DNA of 64,000 nucleotides from Chrysomallon squamiferum (taxonomy: Eukaryota; Mollusca; Gastropoda; Neomphalida; Peltospiridae), in assembly GCA_012295275.1 (NCBI GenBank), contig CM022668.1:3883080-3947079 (forward strand), read 5' to 3'. The first letter of the stretch is position 1. Every line of letters begins with the position of its first letter. Position numbers and translations under genes: made by a program. Of this stretch, positions 25,341 to 38,470 are shown in pieces. The notes under the pieces are model-generated. The model was not told the origin of the DNA. It was given only the letters and a program-made list of their open reading frames with translations, and ran no database searches.

Positions 25341-28300
25341 ATGGCAATGGCGAAAGCAAGTATTTCTGTAAGCAGTTCGAGATTTGCTGTTTTGAAAGTA
25401 GAAGATGAAGATGATGACAGCACAACGCAAAACACAACCATCAAGCAGACCTCAAAATCTAACACCCAGAATGCATCATCAAAGAAAAAAAACAAAAAGA
25501 AAAAGAAACATGATCCGATTAATACAGAAGTCGAAAAAGAGGTACACAAAACAAAAGAAAGAGAAGACTTTTTCACTGATATTTCATTTTTAACATCCTA
25601 GAAGAGTTTCCAAAGTATGATATGCTGCTGCCAATTTTTTTTTTTCATTCTTATTAATATATACATTAAGTAAATATGTATTTTACATCGTATGACATAT
25701 TGACAGTTGACTGGAATATTTCCTAGTAAGTAGTATTACTATTAGTATTAGTATTACCCTATCACTATATTTTAATTATTATATAATTTGGATACAATAC
25801 TTTACTAATTTCATTATTTAATTTAAAAAATAATTTATTGACATAAGAAACATTTATATTTATCTATTACATAAAAGTAGTATCATGTTTTAAAAACTGA
25901 CACAAAAAAATCATTTCTGATACATTTGTAGCATAAAAATTCAGGTTTTCTAAACTTTTATTTTTATTATTTATCAAAAGTTTCATAAATGCAGTTTTAG
26001 ACAATTGTTGTACAGACACATATATGTGTTAAGAATATATATATTTTTTTAATTTCAAATGAATATTTATTTTTTATTATTGTTTTAGTTGAAACATATG
26101 GCATTTTGTAAGCCAGTAAAAGTCCACAAAGAATCTGACAAAGCAGTTTCTCAAAAACCAGATCCCAAACAGTGGATGGAATGGCAGGAGAAAGATGAAG
26201 AGGTATTAAAACTTTTTGTAATCTTAGTTAATATGTAATTAGTAACAGTGTGGAGTTGTGTTAATGCTAGTACATTATGCTAATTGATAAAGAGTTTTAG
26301 TTAGACTGGTTGATTAATACTGTATCAGAGGAGTTAGTTAAAGTAGAAGATTGTTTAAATAATGTATCAAGATATGTTCGTGTTCCAGTATTATGTCAGT
26401 GTATAGTTAGTTAATTATGAAGACTTAATAAATCTGGCTGTGAGTTATGTATTAATTAATGTAACAAATTAGATTTTATGAAAAAAGGCATACTTTAATT
26501 AATTCTTTAAGAAATATAGATTTATGGATTCTGTTATAATTTAATGTCAACTGTTTAGTTATGGTTGTTCTTAAACATAATGGATAATACACATTTAACA
26601 GTAAGTATAATATCTGACAAACTAAACTGTAAAGAGATTTTATACTTATGTTTGCATGAACATTTGTTTACATGATAGATTTGAACAAATATCTTGACCA
26701 TTAATATGCTGTTCTTTCAAATACACATTGGTAACAAAAATTTGTAACTGTTAAATTGGAAAGAGAGATTGTTGTTGTTATTATGTTTTATTATTATTTT
26801 GAAGATTGAGGACACTTGGTTGCATGGAAACCTAATTAATTGATGTGATTCCTTTAAATGCTGCATATTTAAGTTAAAGAAACAAAATCATAAATATGAG
26901 AAAACATATTTTTTGTATCTCTTTTCAGTTCACACAAGAATCATACCAAAAAGATTTAGAACAAGCATTGTTACAAAGTAAACAGGAGTATGAAAGACAA
27001 GTACAGGTAAGCTAAAAATATTTAAAACAAATGTTGTTACAATGTAAACAGGAGTATGAAAGACAAGTACAGTTAAGTTGGGTTTCTCAGTTTCTTTTGA
27101 TGTTTAATTTATTTCCTCTGAATGCCTGTCAACACCAAGCCCAATTTCCACTTTTAAAAATCACTTCAGGAATTAAATTAGAATTGTTGATTGTGCTCAG
27201 TGTCAGTCTAACAAAAAGACATTGAACTTTTGTAGAAGTTGGTGATACCCAGCCATCATACTTGACTTACAGAACTGTGGTGTGCTACACTGTTATAGTT
27301 CAGTTACTCTGACCACTAGAGTGGTCACTATAGATAAAGATCAAGTGAAAATTGTGACTGGCTACTGAAGTCACTAGAGGTTATAATTCTATATCTGAAT
27401 TTGTTTTTTCTCTCTGAATATATCTGTCATCATTAACCTCAGCACATGGTTGTCTGTCTGTTTTACATACTTCCCAAATCAGATTGAACCATTGCCTGGT
27501 GTAATTTTTCTGTAGTTACTAGTCTAGTTTTCTTCTTCTTGTTCTTCCTTTGTTATTAGCATTCGAATTTGAAATGATCTTTTCCTGTTTCAAATAAAAA
27601 TATTGTCTCTATTTCTGAATAGATGATCACTTCCAGATGAAAAATATTAACATTTTCTGATTTTAGAAAGTGAAAGAAAACTTTGCAATGAATGGAATTG
27701 AAGGAAAGAAGAAAAAGAAGAAAGACAAACAGCCAGTAATGACACTGGAACAGTTCAATCAAATGGAATTCAAGAAAGAGAAATCTCTCAATTCTGATGG
27801 TAAAAACAACACAGTGCATAAAAAGTTCTTTATATCTGCATGAAAAATTTATCTAAATATAATTAAAATATAATTAAGTCTATTTCTGATACATTTAAAT
27901 ACTATTGAGTCTATTTCTGTTATATTTAAATACAATTAAGTCTGTTTATGTTACATTTAAATACAATTAAGTCTTTCTGTTATATTTAAATACAATTAAG
28001 TCTATTTCTGTTATATTTAAATAGTTAAGTCTTTTTCTGTTATATTTAAATACAATTAAGTCTATTTCTATCATATTTAAATATAATTCCTACATCAAAA
28101 AATCTTACTGAAGTACTTCTATTCAGTCATGCTATAATGTAGTGCATCTATATTGTGTGAGTAGGTTGTTTCTTTATGTTCATTTGTTTATTATTTTTAT
28201 TTGAAATATATTTCAGATATTTAATTGCAATGTGAAGATATGTTTATGCTGAAATTATTATTATTATTATTGCTATTATTAATATTAATAATTAGCCAGA

Positions 28301-31175
28301 AATAGAATATTGCTGTATTTAGACATGTAAATTATTGCTGTTTTGAATGTGTATTATGATACTGTCAGATGACTCGCCCGAACCTGTAGGAAAAACACCT
28401 GTGATAAAAACCTCATTTGAAGAAGCAGACAGCCATTTCTTTGAAAAAGTCAGTGATGATGTGACTAAAATTATTTCCAGAGAAAAAGTTCAAGAAGAAT
28501 ATAAAAAGGTAATGATTTATTTTTTCCTCTTAAGAGAAAGAAACCCGTTATCATTCACTTCCAGTTGTGTATTGTATTTTGAACAATGGTTCTGTCCTGT
28601 GTTGCCTTGGTAACTAGCACCAATCATACATTGAGGTAACTTATCTGTTTCATGACTTAGTTACATTCACTTGGTTTGTCCAGTCTCACTGATGAAGAAC
28701 TGGCCAAGATGCAGTTATTCACCCACGCTGGTGACAAATGGATTTGAACTGTATCTGTTACTGTATTTTTGTTATTTGTAATTTTTGTTATTTTGTTAAT
28801 ATATCAGATGATACTGTGTCTGTTGTATTTAAAGCCAATGTGGGGTTTTTGGGAGAGGTTTATTTTCTCGGTTTTTTATTGTTGTTTTTTATAATCATCA
28901 AGTTATTTAGTACATATAATTTTTCTACTTTCTCTTTTAATATGTCCTAGAACATATTGTATTTAAAATGGATTGTTTTTTTTGCTGTAGCATTATGCAA
29001 TGGAAAGTGCAGTCATGTTGAAGTGCCAGCAGGAGTTGACAAAGAAAGACAGAGAAATAGAAGAGTTGAAGTCAGAACTGTCAGCATTACAAGTAAAATT
29101 TTATAATTTGTTTCAGAAACACAGCTTTAGACACAACTGAATGAACTTGTTAGTACAGCTGCACTGACTGTAAACAGGTCTTTGTGTTCATACTTTCTGC
29201 TTTGTCACTACTAATCCCATGATAAACAGAATCCACTCCCATTACACCATTGTCATGTTAACTAATGTAATTGTTAAAATATAGATAATGAAGTATAAAA
29301 CATTGGTGGAACTGAAATTTCTCTTGTCTTTAGATTATTTTCTGTTTACACATAAACAATTGTAGAAATTAAACCATCATTGCATAAGATTTAAAAATCA
29401 GTATTAGTATAGCTGGTGCTCAGATTGTGTGTTTTTATTTGTTAAATTACTGTTTTGTTGTTTTGCAGGAGGAATTTAAACAAGTGAAAAAAAGAAACAA
29501 ACAGCTTTGTGTTATTCTTGCTCAAGGAGAAAGTAAATTTTTGTTTTCAGTTAAATTTTTGACACCACAGATTTCATTATAGTGTTGTCACTAAACTAGT
29601 AATAAATGCTTGGAAAATGCAAACAGAATTTCAGGTTTAGTTTAATATAACTGGTTTTATTACCACACATCTCAAACTATATTTTTATAATCATGTTAAC
29701 CTAGAACTGTGGTGGTTCTAACAAACATCAGAAGTAAATGTTTTACACCATCAAGTTTATTTTTTTATATACCGTTAAGAGATGAATAAATTATGGTAAT
29801 AGTTAATTAGGTGAATCTTATTAAAAAGAATGGCTTTCATTTCTTTCTTGGCTGCTTAGAACTGTCAGAGAAATTATACAAAAAAACTACTGTTTCATAA
29901 AATTGATTTAAAACATCTCTTACAAATGTTAGATCTTTAGTTTCTTCTTTTACTTTGTTTTGAAATCTCTGTGATAATTAATAACTGTTAACAGCTACTT
30001 GATTTTGTATTATAAATAAAAACTGTTTTATTCCAGTGAAAGATAAAGCTCAAGTTCTGATGCATGTTGAAGATTTGACTCAAGTTCGAGATGAACTTAC
30101 AGAACAAGTATAATCACTTTTTAAATTAGTTTTTAACAGTGATTGATTTAGAATAGTGGTGACCGATTTATATTAGTAACTGATTTAAAATGGTGACTGA
30201 TTTAAGAAAGTGATCTGGCTAGCCTACAGCTGGTTTAAAAAATAAAATTCTCCCTGACAGAGTTCAGTGAGAAAGAAGAAGAATAAATGTGTGTGTCCAT
30301 TCTGTATTGTCAGTAGTGGCTGACTAAAATGTAATATATTAACTGAAAGATGATAGCTTTAGAGTAAGGATCTAAGATGTTTTAAGACATCTTAAATATC
30401 TGACAAGAATGACTTGGTTTTAAAAAAGTGATTTATTTTTTTCATATGTAAATTTTCTCGTTTGTGATGATTACATTTAGTGTGTGTATGTCAGTGTTGG
30501 TCTAGGAAAGAGTCAAAATTTACAAATACAGATTACAATAATAAAGTGCTGATAAGATTTTATTTTCACCAGGTTTCTGAACTTAATGCTGAACTAGAAA
30601 AAGAAAAATCCAAAGTGCATGCACTGAAGGTAGAAATTGAAAAATTGAAGGTAAGTTTTCTTCATTATTACTTACTGGTTATTTGATTTACTGATTTGTA
30701 TCTCGCATATTCACTGATCATTTTAAACCAAATTGAACTTACAAATTGGAATTTCAGTATAACTTAGCTTTTAAAAAAAAAAAAAAAATTATTATTTTAT
30801 TATTATTTTATAAAGAGCATAATTTAATAAAAACTGATCACACAACACTTTAAAATACTGTTGTGAGGTAATGACTGGAACAGGAAATATTCCAGCTGAT
30901 TACACAGAGGGGATTGATCCTTTGTTAATAATACCTCAGAAAACAGAAGTTACCTTTTTATTTTCTAAAGATTATCATGCTAAAATTGTATAGAAAACTT
31001 AGTTACATCATTATTATTTCATTTAAAACTGAGAAAATAAATGTGTCACTCGGAGGTGTACCTGAGATTTGAAATGTTTTATTTACATTTTATTTATTTA
31101 TTTATTTATTTATTGTTGTTGTATGTAGTTTATTTTTGTTTTTTTTTCTAGGGTGGCAAACATCATGGGAAATAA
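25341..31175 (+). CDS. GKAP1: G kinase-anchoring protein 1 (GKAP1) orthologue, ten coding exons
   Basis: Coding exons: 25341-25541, 26089-26202, 26929-27006, 27667-27799, 28369-28508, 28991-29092, 29469-29532, 30037-30107, 30573-30650, 31152-31175. All joins keep frame and use GT/AG, giving 334 residues against roughly 366 in vertebrates. Family landmarks are in order: an N-terminal SRFAVLKVED block, a Lys-rich stretch, WMEWQEKDEE, DLEQALLQSKQEYE, a basic patch near GKKKKKKDK, FFEKVSDDVTKIISREK, then coiled coil through exons 6-9 including GEMKDKAQVL, and a GGKHHGK end. In mammals GKAP1 binds cGMP-dependent protein kinase I and places it at the Golgi. The start at 25341 gives MAMAKASISVSSSRF, matching the family start. 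An acceptor-like CCCGTTTTAG at 25275-25284 suggests an upstream 5' UTR exon. A possible poly(A) signal AATAAA is at 31431-31436. Confidence 0.93.
27015..27072 (+). pseudogene. tandem copy of the end of GKAP1 exon 3 inside intron 3
   Basis: The 3' part of exon 3 is repeated 66 bp downstream with few changes, including an intact block coding KQEYERQVQ. In the copy the splice donor has become CAG/TTAAGT instead of CAG/GTAAGC, so the GT is lost and it should not be used as an exon end. It also has no acceptor of its own. It looks like a short tandem duplication of exon end plus donor that was then silenced. Confidence 0.75.
27860..28085 (+). repeat. 31-bp minisatellite in GKAP1 intron 4
   Basis: About seven imperfect copies of a unit close to AATTAAGTCTATTTCTG followed by TTATATTTAAATAC, with single-base and two-base length variants between copies. 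Confidence 0.85.
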
Positions 31176-33397
31176 GAAAATGTGAAAATATGAAGAGAGA
31201 TGAAAATTTATTAAAAACAAAGATAATGAAAGTGATTGTGGCAATGTGTTGAATGATCCTGGTGAATTTATCCTTTCTGAATGGATTCATCCAGTTAATC
31301 TGGATCAACCACAAATCTGATATCAGCTGTGGTTTGAAAATTTGACCTTGAAAACTTGAAATTGTTCTATAAAAATGACACTGCTTTGTCATTAAAATAT
31401 AAACAAATGAGTATGTAAATAACTTCATTAAATAAAAGGAAGAACTCTAAATGTTGATATTACTGAAGAAAATAGTGTTTGATTTTGTTCTAACTGGAAG
31501 AAATGATCACGTAAGTGACAATCCCCCCAAAAAAAATAAAAAATAATAAAATAATAATAAAATAAACAAGAAGTAAAAAAATAATAAAAAAATATGTATA
31601 TATATATACTTTTTATATTATTAATATTTTTTTTAATATATAGTAATCTTAACAGTCAAATAAAACTGATGAGATTTTTTATTTTATTTACTGTGTTAAC
31701 TGGATAATTCTTTAAATTTTAAATAACTTTCCATGTGTTCAGAGGTTTTTTTATATTTATATTATGTTGTTTGATGAAGAAAGGAACCATATTAACGATA
31801 TCAAAAACAGTGTCTGGTCAGATGTATAGTTTGTGTTTAGTCATAGGTAGGTTATGGTAATTTGTAGATAAACACCTGTAATACACTTATTTCTAATACA
31901 GAAGTAAGATTTTCCACATATTAGTACGAAACTGCTGTTTTCTCTCTCCTCCTTTATTTTAGCTTTTTGTTTCCTACCAAACTATACATACTGTTGTAAA
32001 CACACTGATGTAGTTAATAAATAAATAGTTTCAAACATACAAAAAATAATAGTAATTCAGTAGAACTAAAGAAAATATTTCAGTCAGTCATTAAATGTGT
32101 AATTTATAAAATGATATAATTTTCATAAACATCTACAAACCTGTTGTCATTTTAGAAATATTTTATACTTTTTGCCTGAACCACCCTATTTTCATCCTTC
32201 TCAGGGTTTACCTGCTTACTAAATGAACTTTTTGAAAAGTAAGTTCTGTTATACTTGAGAAAATAAAATATATATAATGTAATTCTGTTTTAACTTGGAT
32301 TTTAATTTTGAAAGAGCAAATAGGGATTTTTTTACCTAGTTATATTAATTGTTTTGATAAAACAAATGTAATAATTTGGAAAACCCATATATATAATATG
32401 TTTGGATGGGAGCTGTAAGGAAAACATGTTTTGACTGTCAAAACCTGAGACTCTAGTCACAATCCTACATAACTACATCTATTCAACTTTTTGTCTATAA
32501 AAATGTATTTCCAGTTACAGCTTAAACTACATCTGACTGAAACATGAAATGTATTAAACAGGTTAACAGGATATATATCTCTATTAAAAAGCTTAACAGT
32601 ATGTATAATTATTGAATATTTGACTACTGTATTTAAGAATGTTTTTATCATAAAACATTACAGTGTAAATAGTTCATTTGATACTTTATTTATGTACATC
32701 AGTTATAACTAATATTTTTCTATATGTAAATAGCAACGTGCCAAACAAACAAAATGTGAATAATGATTCTTTCAAATTATGCACCGACTTTGTTTTGAAA
32801 TAATTTATTATCATTATTTAATAACACCATTACATCACACTGACAGATGTTTCTGTTATTATGTCACTTGTGAGATATTAGATATCAAATTTCGGATTTT
32901 TCAGTTATCAGCAGCTATATTCTATAATCCTTTGTTCATACTTCATTACTGTGGATAAACCAGTCTGCATAACTGGAAAATAAAATGTTCAGTGAGGACT
33001 GACCTCACATGGACAGCTTGGTGGAGAACTGTGGTCAGCTGGTGTCAGAAATCTTTCTCATTCAACCACAGCTAATGTATTACCAGAACATCAAGATTGC
33101 CATAATAGAAACATACTAGTCAAGCTTACATATTTATCTGTTACTTCTGCAGAAAGTGTTCACAGAAAGACATTCAGCAGTTTTCTTTATAATTATGTTG
33201 ATACAGTTGGAACATTTTTCTTTCGTTATTTTCCTTTTTTGTTAAGAAAGAAATTTATTTTATTTATTTTTGTCTCAACACAGTGGTAATAATCATTAAG
33301 ATTAAAATATATTTAAAAATCCATTTATAAACATGACATTATATAATAACACAGAACCAGTATTTTCGCAACCAAGGAGTCAGTTTATATAAATTAA
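31176..33397. other. GKAP1 3' UTR and intergenic stretch
   Basis: The first ~260 bases are probably the GKAP1 3' UTR. The rest is AT-rich with A/T runs near 31530-31640. A 36-codon frame at 33009-33119 has plausible codons but an in-frame stop upstream and no partner exon, so it is not called. Confidence 0.5.
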
Positions 33398-33725
33398 TTA
33401 CCCCATGGACCGCAGGCTTTTGACAGGTCTAACTACTTGGCAAGCCAATGTAAGTAACTAAAATCAAACTCGTTTTTCCCATTTCCATGAACTTAAAGAA
33501 ATATAAATAATAAATTTGGAAAAAAAAATAACAAAATTCCATAGGCAGATAATATAAATTATGTAAAACACAGAAGAAGTGCTTGGGTTCTGATACAAGC
33601 TCAGATGGACTTTTGGCTGGATATCGTTGGTTCTGTCTGGCAGCATTGGCCATCTTGTTTATCACAATATCTGAATGGTTGCTGATGTCATCACAAGAAA
33701 ATGTGTGACGTCGATTGTGAGCCAT
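33398..33725 (-). CDS. candidate two-exon small protein gene, unrecognised
   Basis: On the minus strand an exon at 33725-33597 opens with ATG (MAHNRRHTFSCDDISN...) and runs 43 codons of coding-like composition to a weak donor, CTT/GTATCA. A second exon at 33457-33398 lies behind a good acceptor (GATTTTAG), joins in phase 0 and ends ...VVRPVKSLRSMG followed by TAA. The product would be 62 residues, basic overall, with no signal peptide or membrane helix. The intron would be 139 bp. A TGACGTCG element overlaps the start region. I do not recognise the protein, the donor is weak, and the locus lies in the intergenic space between two plus-strand genes, so it may be spurious. Confidence 0.33.
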
Positions 33726-34022
33726 AACCTTCACCTATGAACTGTTTTGTTTCGCAACAGATATCGGGAACACACTTTATATTGTCTTTTGACTGAAGTC
33801 TTTTTGTAAAAATTTAATATTATGTTTTACATATATGTGGATTCAATACACAAATAAATAAATAAATAAAAATGCTTGCAAATCCATGCATTCACAATTT
33901 TATAGCATTAATAATAATAATAAATGTTATCTAAATATAATTTATTACATCTATTTCTCAAACTGTTGTGAATGAAAATGAAAGATAAAACGTGAAAAAC
34001 GAATATCGGCTCAAGACCTTTT

Positions 34023-34048
34023 AAGTTAACATTGTAGAGGTTTTTTTT
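34023..34048 (+). repeat. T-run
   Basis: A run of about 27 T in the intergenic space between the small minus-strand candidate and the proline-rich gene. Confidence 0.7.
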
Positions 34049-34924
34049 TTTTTTTTTTTTTTTTTTTCTTTCTTAAAGCAATTTGAGCACTGAGCGGAAC
34101 TGGACATAGTGACAAGGAGGAGAATAATTTTATCTCAAAAATAAAGACGCTAACGTCGGAGGGTCGTTTACTAAACTGTCGTAGCCACAATTGATACTTG
34201 GACTACAATCATTTCGTGGAAGGATCCCTGGATCAGCAAGTTGCTTAGCGGTTATCTTAAAAGATAATAATGAAGATGATACGAACAGTAACAATAACAA
34301 TAAATAAATAAATAAATAAAAGCGAAGCATAAGCAAAGCCTGTCATCACATAGACAATTATTATTATTTAATGTAGTTTAAATTAAAAATCATAAGAAAT
34401 ATAATAATAAGAAAAATAAAAATTGCTAGTAACTTGAAACCATTCGATACGAATGTCATATCTCTGTGACGCTTAATTCTGTAGAATACATAACTGAAGA
34501 TTACCAGTCGGTTGTATGTGCTCGAACAAAACATTTCTTTTATTTTATTTTCAGTTATTTGCTGTTTCCGCAGATATACTTAAAAACATATTTCAAACAG
34601 TCACTTGCTAAAAACTGTCCTAGACAGGAAATGGATTAGTCAGCGACGCTCGAATTTCACGTGCGGTTAAGTAAAATTGAAAATCTATTATTTGTCAACC
34701 TTCGGCTGGAGAAGAAAGTTTTAGGCAAGTTAGTTTTTATTTTTTCCTTGATATTCTTATTAACTAAAATGCTAGACACTATTATATTCTAAGATGAATT
34801 ACTTAAAAAGAAGAAATGAAATAATATTATAGGGAGAATCCACCGTCTTGGAAATGATATCTGTAATATATCATCATCATCAGAGTAACGAGTTACAAAA
34901 CACCGATCGTGCGCATTCATGCAG

Positions 34925-34955
<31 letters not shown>

Positions 34956-34994
34956 TTTATAATATGGAAATTAAAGTCATGTTTTATTTATAGG

Positions 34995-36706
34995 ATGTCT
35001 AATCAAGAGCCACCTCCTGCTTATCAAGCACAATACCCGCCTCCTGGTCAGTACCCACCTCCTTGTCAATACCCACCTCCTGATCAGTATCCTCCACCTG
35101 GACAATACCCTCCACCTGGACAGTACCCACCACCAGGACAATACCCACCACCAGGCTATTACTGTCCTCCCCAAGGTCCACCACAGGCTCCAGCCGCCCC
35201 ATCAAAGGTAAATATAATACTTAAGCTTAGGTACATACAAGATACGTGATACTTAAGCTTAGGTACATACAAGATACGTGATACTTAAGTTAGGTACATA
35301 CAAGATACGTGATACTTAAGCTTAGGTACATACAAGGTACGTGATACTTAAGCTTAGGTACATACAAGATACGTGATACTTAAGCTTAGGTACATACAAG
35401 ATACGTGATACTTAAGCTTAGGTACATACAAGATACGTGATACTTAAGCTTAGGTACATACAAGATACATAATACTTAAACTTAGGTACATACAAGATAC
35501 ATAATACTTAAGCTTAGGTGCATACAAGATACATAATACTTAAGCTTTGATAAATGAAAAATATACATTAAACTCAAGTTTAGGTAAATACTTGATACAT
35601 ATTATACTTAAATTTTGATAAATGAAAGATATACATTATACTCAAGTTTAGTAAATATAAAAGAATAAATAAATAATATTCAAATTTTGTTTAATTGTTT
35701 AAGTAAAGAAAACATGAAGCATGATGTTAATGTGGCAAGGTTGATCAGTTAAAAATTGATGAGTACTAAGACATTTTCAGATTCTTTTCACAGCAGTCTT
35801 CACAGCAGTCATCAGTGGTTGTTGTAAACAGTCAGCGAGATCCTGGTCAGACGGTCATCATAAACAAGTAAGTCTGACACAACGCACTGTGTGTCACACA
35901 GTTTTTAGTGTTCATGGGGCTGATACTTATAATGAATCCTTTCTGCTAATCAGAGGGAAAGAAGTAAAGGTTTATTCTTGTAGTCATTCATTTAACGCCA
36001 AGTAATTAAAGATTACAAATGAAATGAATAGGAGAAATATTTCAAATACAATAAAACCTGCAAATCATGCTCTTTACAGATCTTTATTTATTTATAATTT
36101 ATATATTTATTTTATTTTATTTTATTTCATTTTTATTTATTTTATTTTATTTTATTACTATTTTATTTTTTTGGTGTAAGGGAAGTCATTTGTGTTGGAG
36201 ATTATTGTTTGTGTTTCTTTTTTTAATGGTTTGGGTTTACAAGAAAGCAGAATGAGTACATATTTAATTTAATTTAATTTTAATTTTTATTTTCTCTTAT
36301 TTATCAGACGAAGAATGAATCATCTTCTTCACTGTCTCATTTCTCTCGTCTTCTTTCCCTGGATTTTTGTTTGGATTGTTTTGGTAAGATAAGTTGTTGT
36401 TCAGAGGGGAGAAAAAAAAAAAAAAAAAAAATGGTGATTGGTAAATTTGTTGTCAGTGTATTGCAAAATTACAATCGTCCTAATTACACTACAATACCTC
36501 AATACATTATTATGATACTTTTCACAGTTGAAATGAGTATTTGCTGTGTTTTATTACTAAATGTCTTATTTTAATGTTAAATTGCTAGTAACAAATGCAG
36601 AAGTTTAAACACTTCCATTCATTCTGAATTATAAATAAATCATTATTGTTATTATCAAATCATAGTTGTTATTTCTTCTTTTTTTCAGTGCATCATTTCT
36701 GACTGA
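34995..36706 (+). CDS. proline-rich small membrane protein, four coding exons
   Basis: Exons 34995-35207, 35794-35867, 36308-36383 and 36689-36706 join in frame to give 126 residues. Residues 5-10 (EPPPAY) include a PPxY-type WW-domain ligand. Residues about 11-60 are eight or so QYPPPG-like hexapeptide repeats, then a PQ/AP-rich tail, a Ser/Gln/Val stretch (QSSQQSSVVVVNSQ), and a C-terminal hydrophobic segment (about residues 100-122, HLLHCLISLVFFPWIFVWIV) preceded by KRRMN. The short CIISD tail after it suggests a tail-anchored or hairpin membrane protein with the repeats facing the cytosol. Similar YPPPG repeats occur in molluscan rhodopsin tails and other adaptor-binding proteins, but this is not an opsin. 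The acceptor (ATTTATAG) just before the ATG implies a non-coding first exon; a block at about 34600-34664 ending in a G/GTTAAG donor is a candidate. I cannot name an orthologue. Confidence 0.8.
35025..35160 (+). repeat. coding 18-bp tandem repeat (QYPPPG units)
   Basis: Roughly seven to eight copies of an 18-bp unit of the type CAGTACCCACCTCCTGGA inside exon 1 of the proline-rich gene. All indels relative to each other preserve frame. Confidence 0.9.
35213..35560 (+). repeat. 32-bp satellite in intron 1 of the proline-rich gene
   Basis: About eleven copies of a 32-bp unit containing AAGCTTAGGTACATACAAGA, starting six bases after the exon 1 donor. Later copies are more diverged, and decayed units continue to about 35660. 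Confidence 0.95.
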
Positions 36707-38430
36707 AGATTATTTTCTTATAAACCTTAAGACTGCTTTGTGATGGACTATTGTAGATAAAACTTGGATTTATTGAATTTATTAGGTACATAATATATTA
36801 GTATTAAAAATATTTATTAAGTATTCAGTGACTACTAACACTTGAGAGTTAAATTTATTGACTGATTTTTCAGTGTAAATAACATTGAATTAATTCATAT
36901 TTATATTTATATATTCATGATTATATTCGAGTTGAAAAATAAATAATTATTAATATAACTGTGTACATATAATTATATTTACTGTAGATGTTATTTTCAT
37001 TGAGACTGAATAAATATTAAATATTTTAAGAGATACTGTTTAGAATACTTACCCTGATGTGTTTTCTGTAAGGTTATAAAGTCTGTTATGTTTCAGAATG
37101 GTGTCAGTAATTACATAACCAAGCACACTGTAAATAAAAATATGCTTAGACTTTGTATTTAAAGTTGATCATTGTGAATTTAATGCTGCTTGTGACATTA
37201 TTATTCATGCAAATCATGATTCATTCTACAATTTGCCATCATGATGGTAAGCATGTTACTGACAAAAAAAAGAAAAAGAAAAAGTGTCTAAATCTGTGTG
37301 AACAGTGGTTGATATACTAGATGAAAATTAGCAAAATAAGGTGCATATTTTATATTTTAAAACATTTTCAGTTATAATTTTGTTTTTAATTCATGTGGCA
37401 GTACATTATATTATAAATCTACTACTCAAAGATGAAGATGTGTATGAGAAATACTTGTTTTCTGCAAGTTTGTTTTGTAGCAGTTTCAAGACAGGATAAA
37501 AAAATAAAATTGTAATTAAAGCTGGTACAAAAATGAGCATTCAGTTTCCATGCTATGCTGGTGAGAAAGAAAAATGTTATATTCTAGTTTATTTCAAATA
37601 TTTTATTAATAGATTGAAAATGCACATACATACAGAAACAAAAATAAACAGAAGATTAAATATAAGTTGATTTTGTCCAGCAGCTTAATGACACTAGTAT
37701 TAGTAACTTGGTGAATGCCACAGTAAATAATTTGGCTTTTCACAAAACAGCTCTAGACCCAAACAAAATAATCAGTGAATATATTAAGCATATATTGTGA
37801 TATATGTGTATGTAAACATTTTAAATCAGTATTTGAAAAGTGTATCTTACCCGAGGCATAATCAATTATCTGTATAATCATACCAAGTGGTGATAAAAAT
37901 AATCCAAAAAGTTTGTATAATTTTTACATTACTTAGTTTTCTGGAAACTCTTTACTGTTGTGTTAAATGACAGACTGAAGTGTGTTGAATCATATTCTGT
38001 ACTTTCTGAAGCTCAGGAAAGATTATTATACATTTGCATTAACTGAATTGATGCAGTTATGGAAGAAAATCATTTTTTGTACATAAAATTTATAGATTTT
38101 AGAAAAATTGTTTTTTCAGTTGGGAGAACTGGACTTTGGGTAAGTTAATTCAAAATGTACAGATGACAAAGATTTCCATGTAATGTATCTTGTGTAGGTA
38201 ATGACAGCTTATTTTCCTGTTGTGTGATGTTGGACAAGGTGAAAATGTATCCCTGTAGCTTATTGATATTTAAACAGAATGACTGCCAGGCTGTAAACAG
38301 ATATCAGTTTTCAGTAAGTCATTACCACCAAATTATCCCAGTGATACTGTACTCCTTACAAGTAATTAACAAGATCTGTAAATGTTTTTCATTCTTATTG
38401 TAATAATAATAACAATATTATTATTATTAC

Positions 38431-38470
<40 letters not shown>

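Noticed and set aside
28683-28760. B-box-like GTTCAAATCC on the minus strand, possible tRNA
   Set aside because: No A-box at the right distance and no pairing for a T-arm or acceptor stem; at most a degenerate SINE fragment.
33009-33119. 36-codon plus frame beginning MDSLVENCGQLV
   Set aside because: Plausible codons, but an in-frame stop lies directly upstream, there is no partner exon, and a second frame is equally open.
37930-38055. 47-codon stop-free stretch on the plus strand
   Set aside because: No start codon, weak acceptor, no donor, and it lies between convergent 3' ends.
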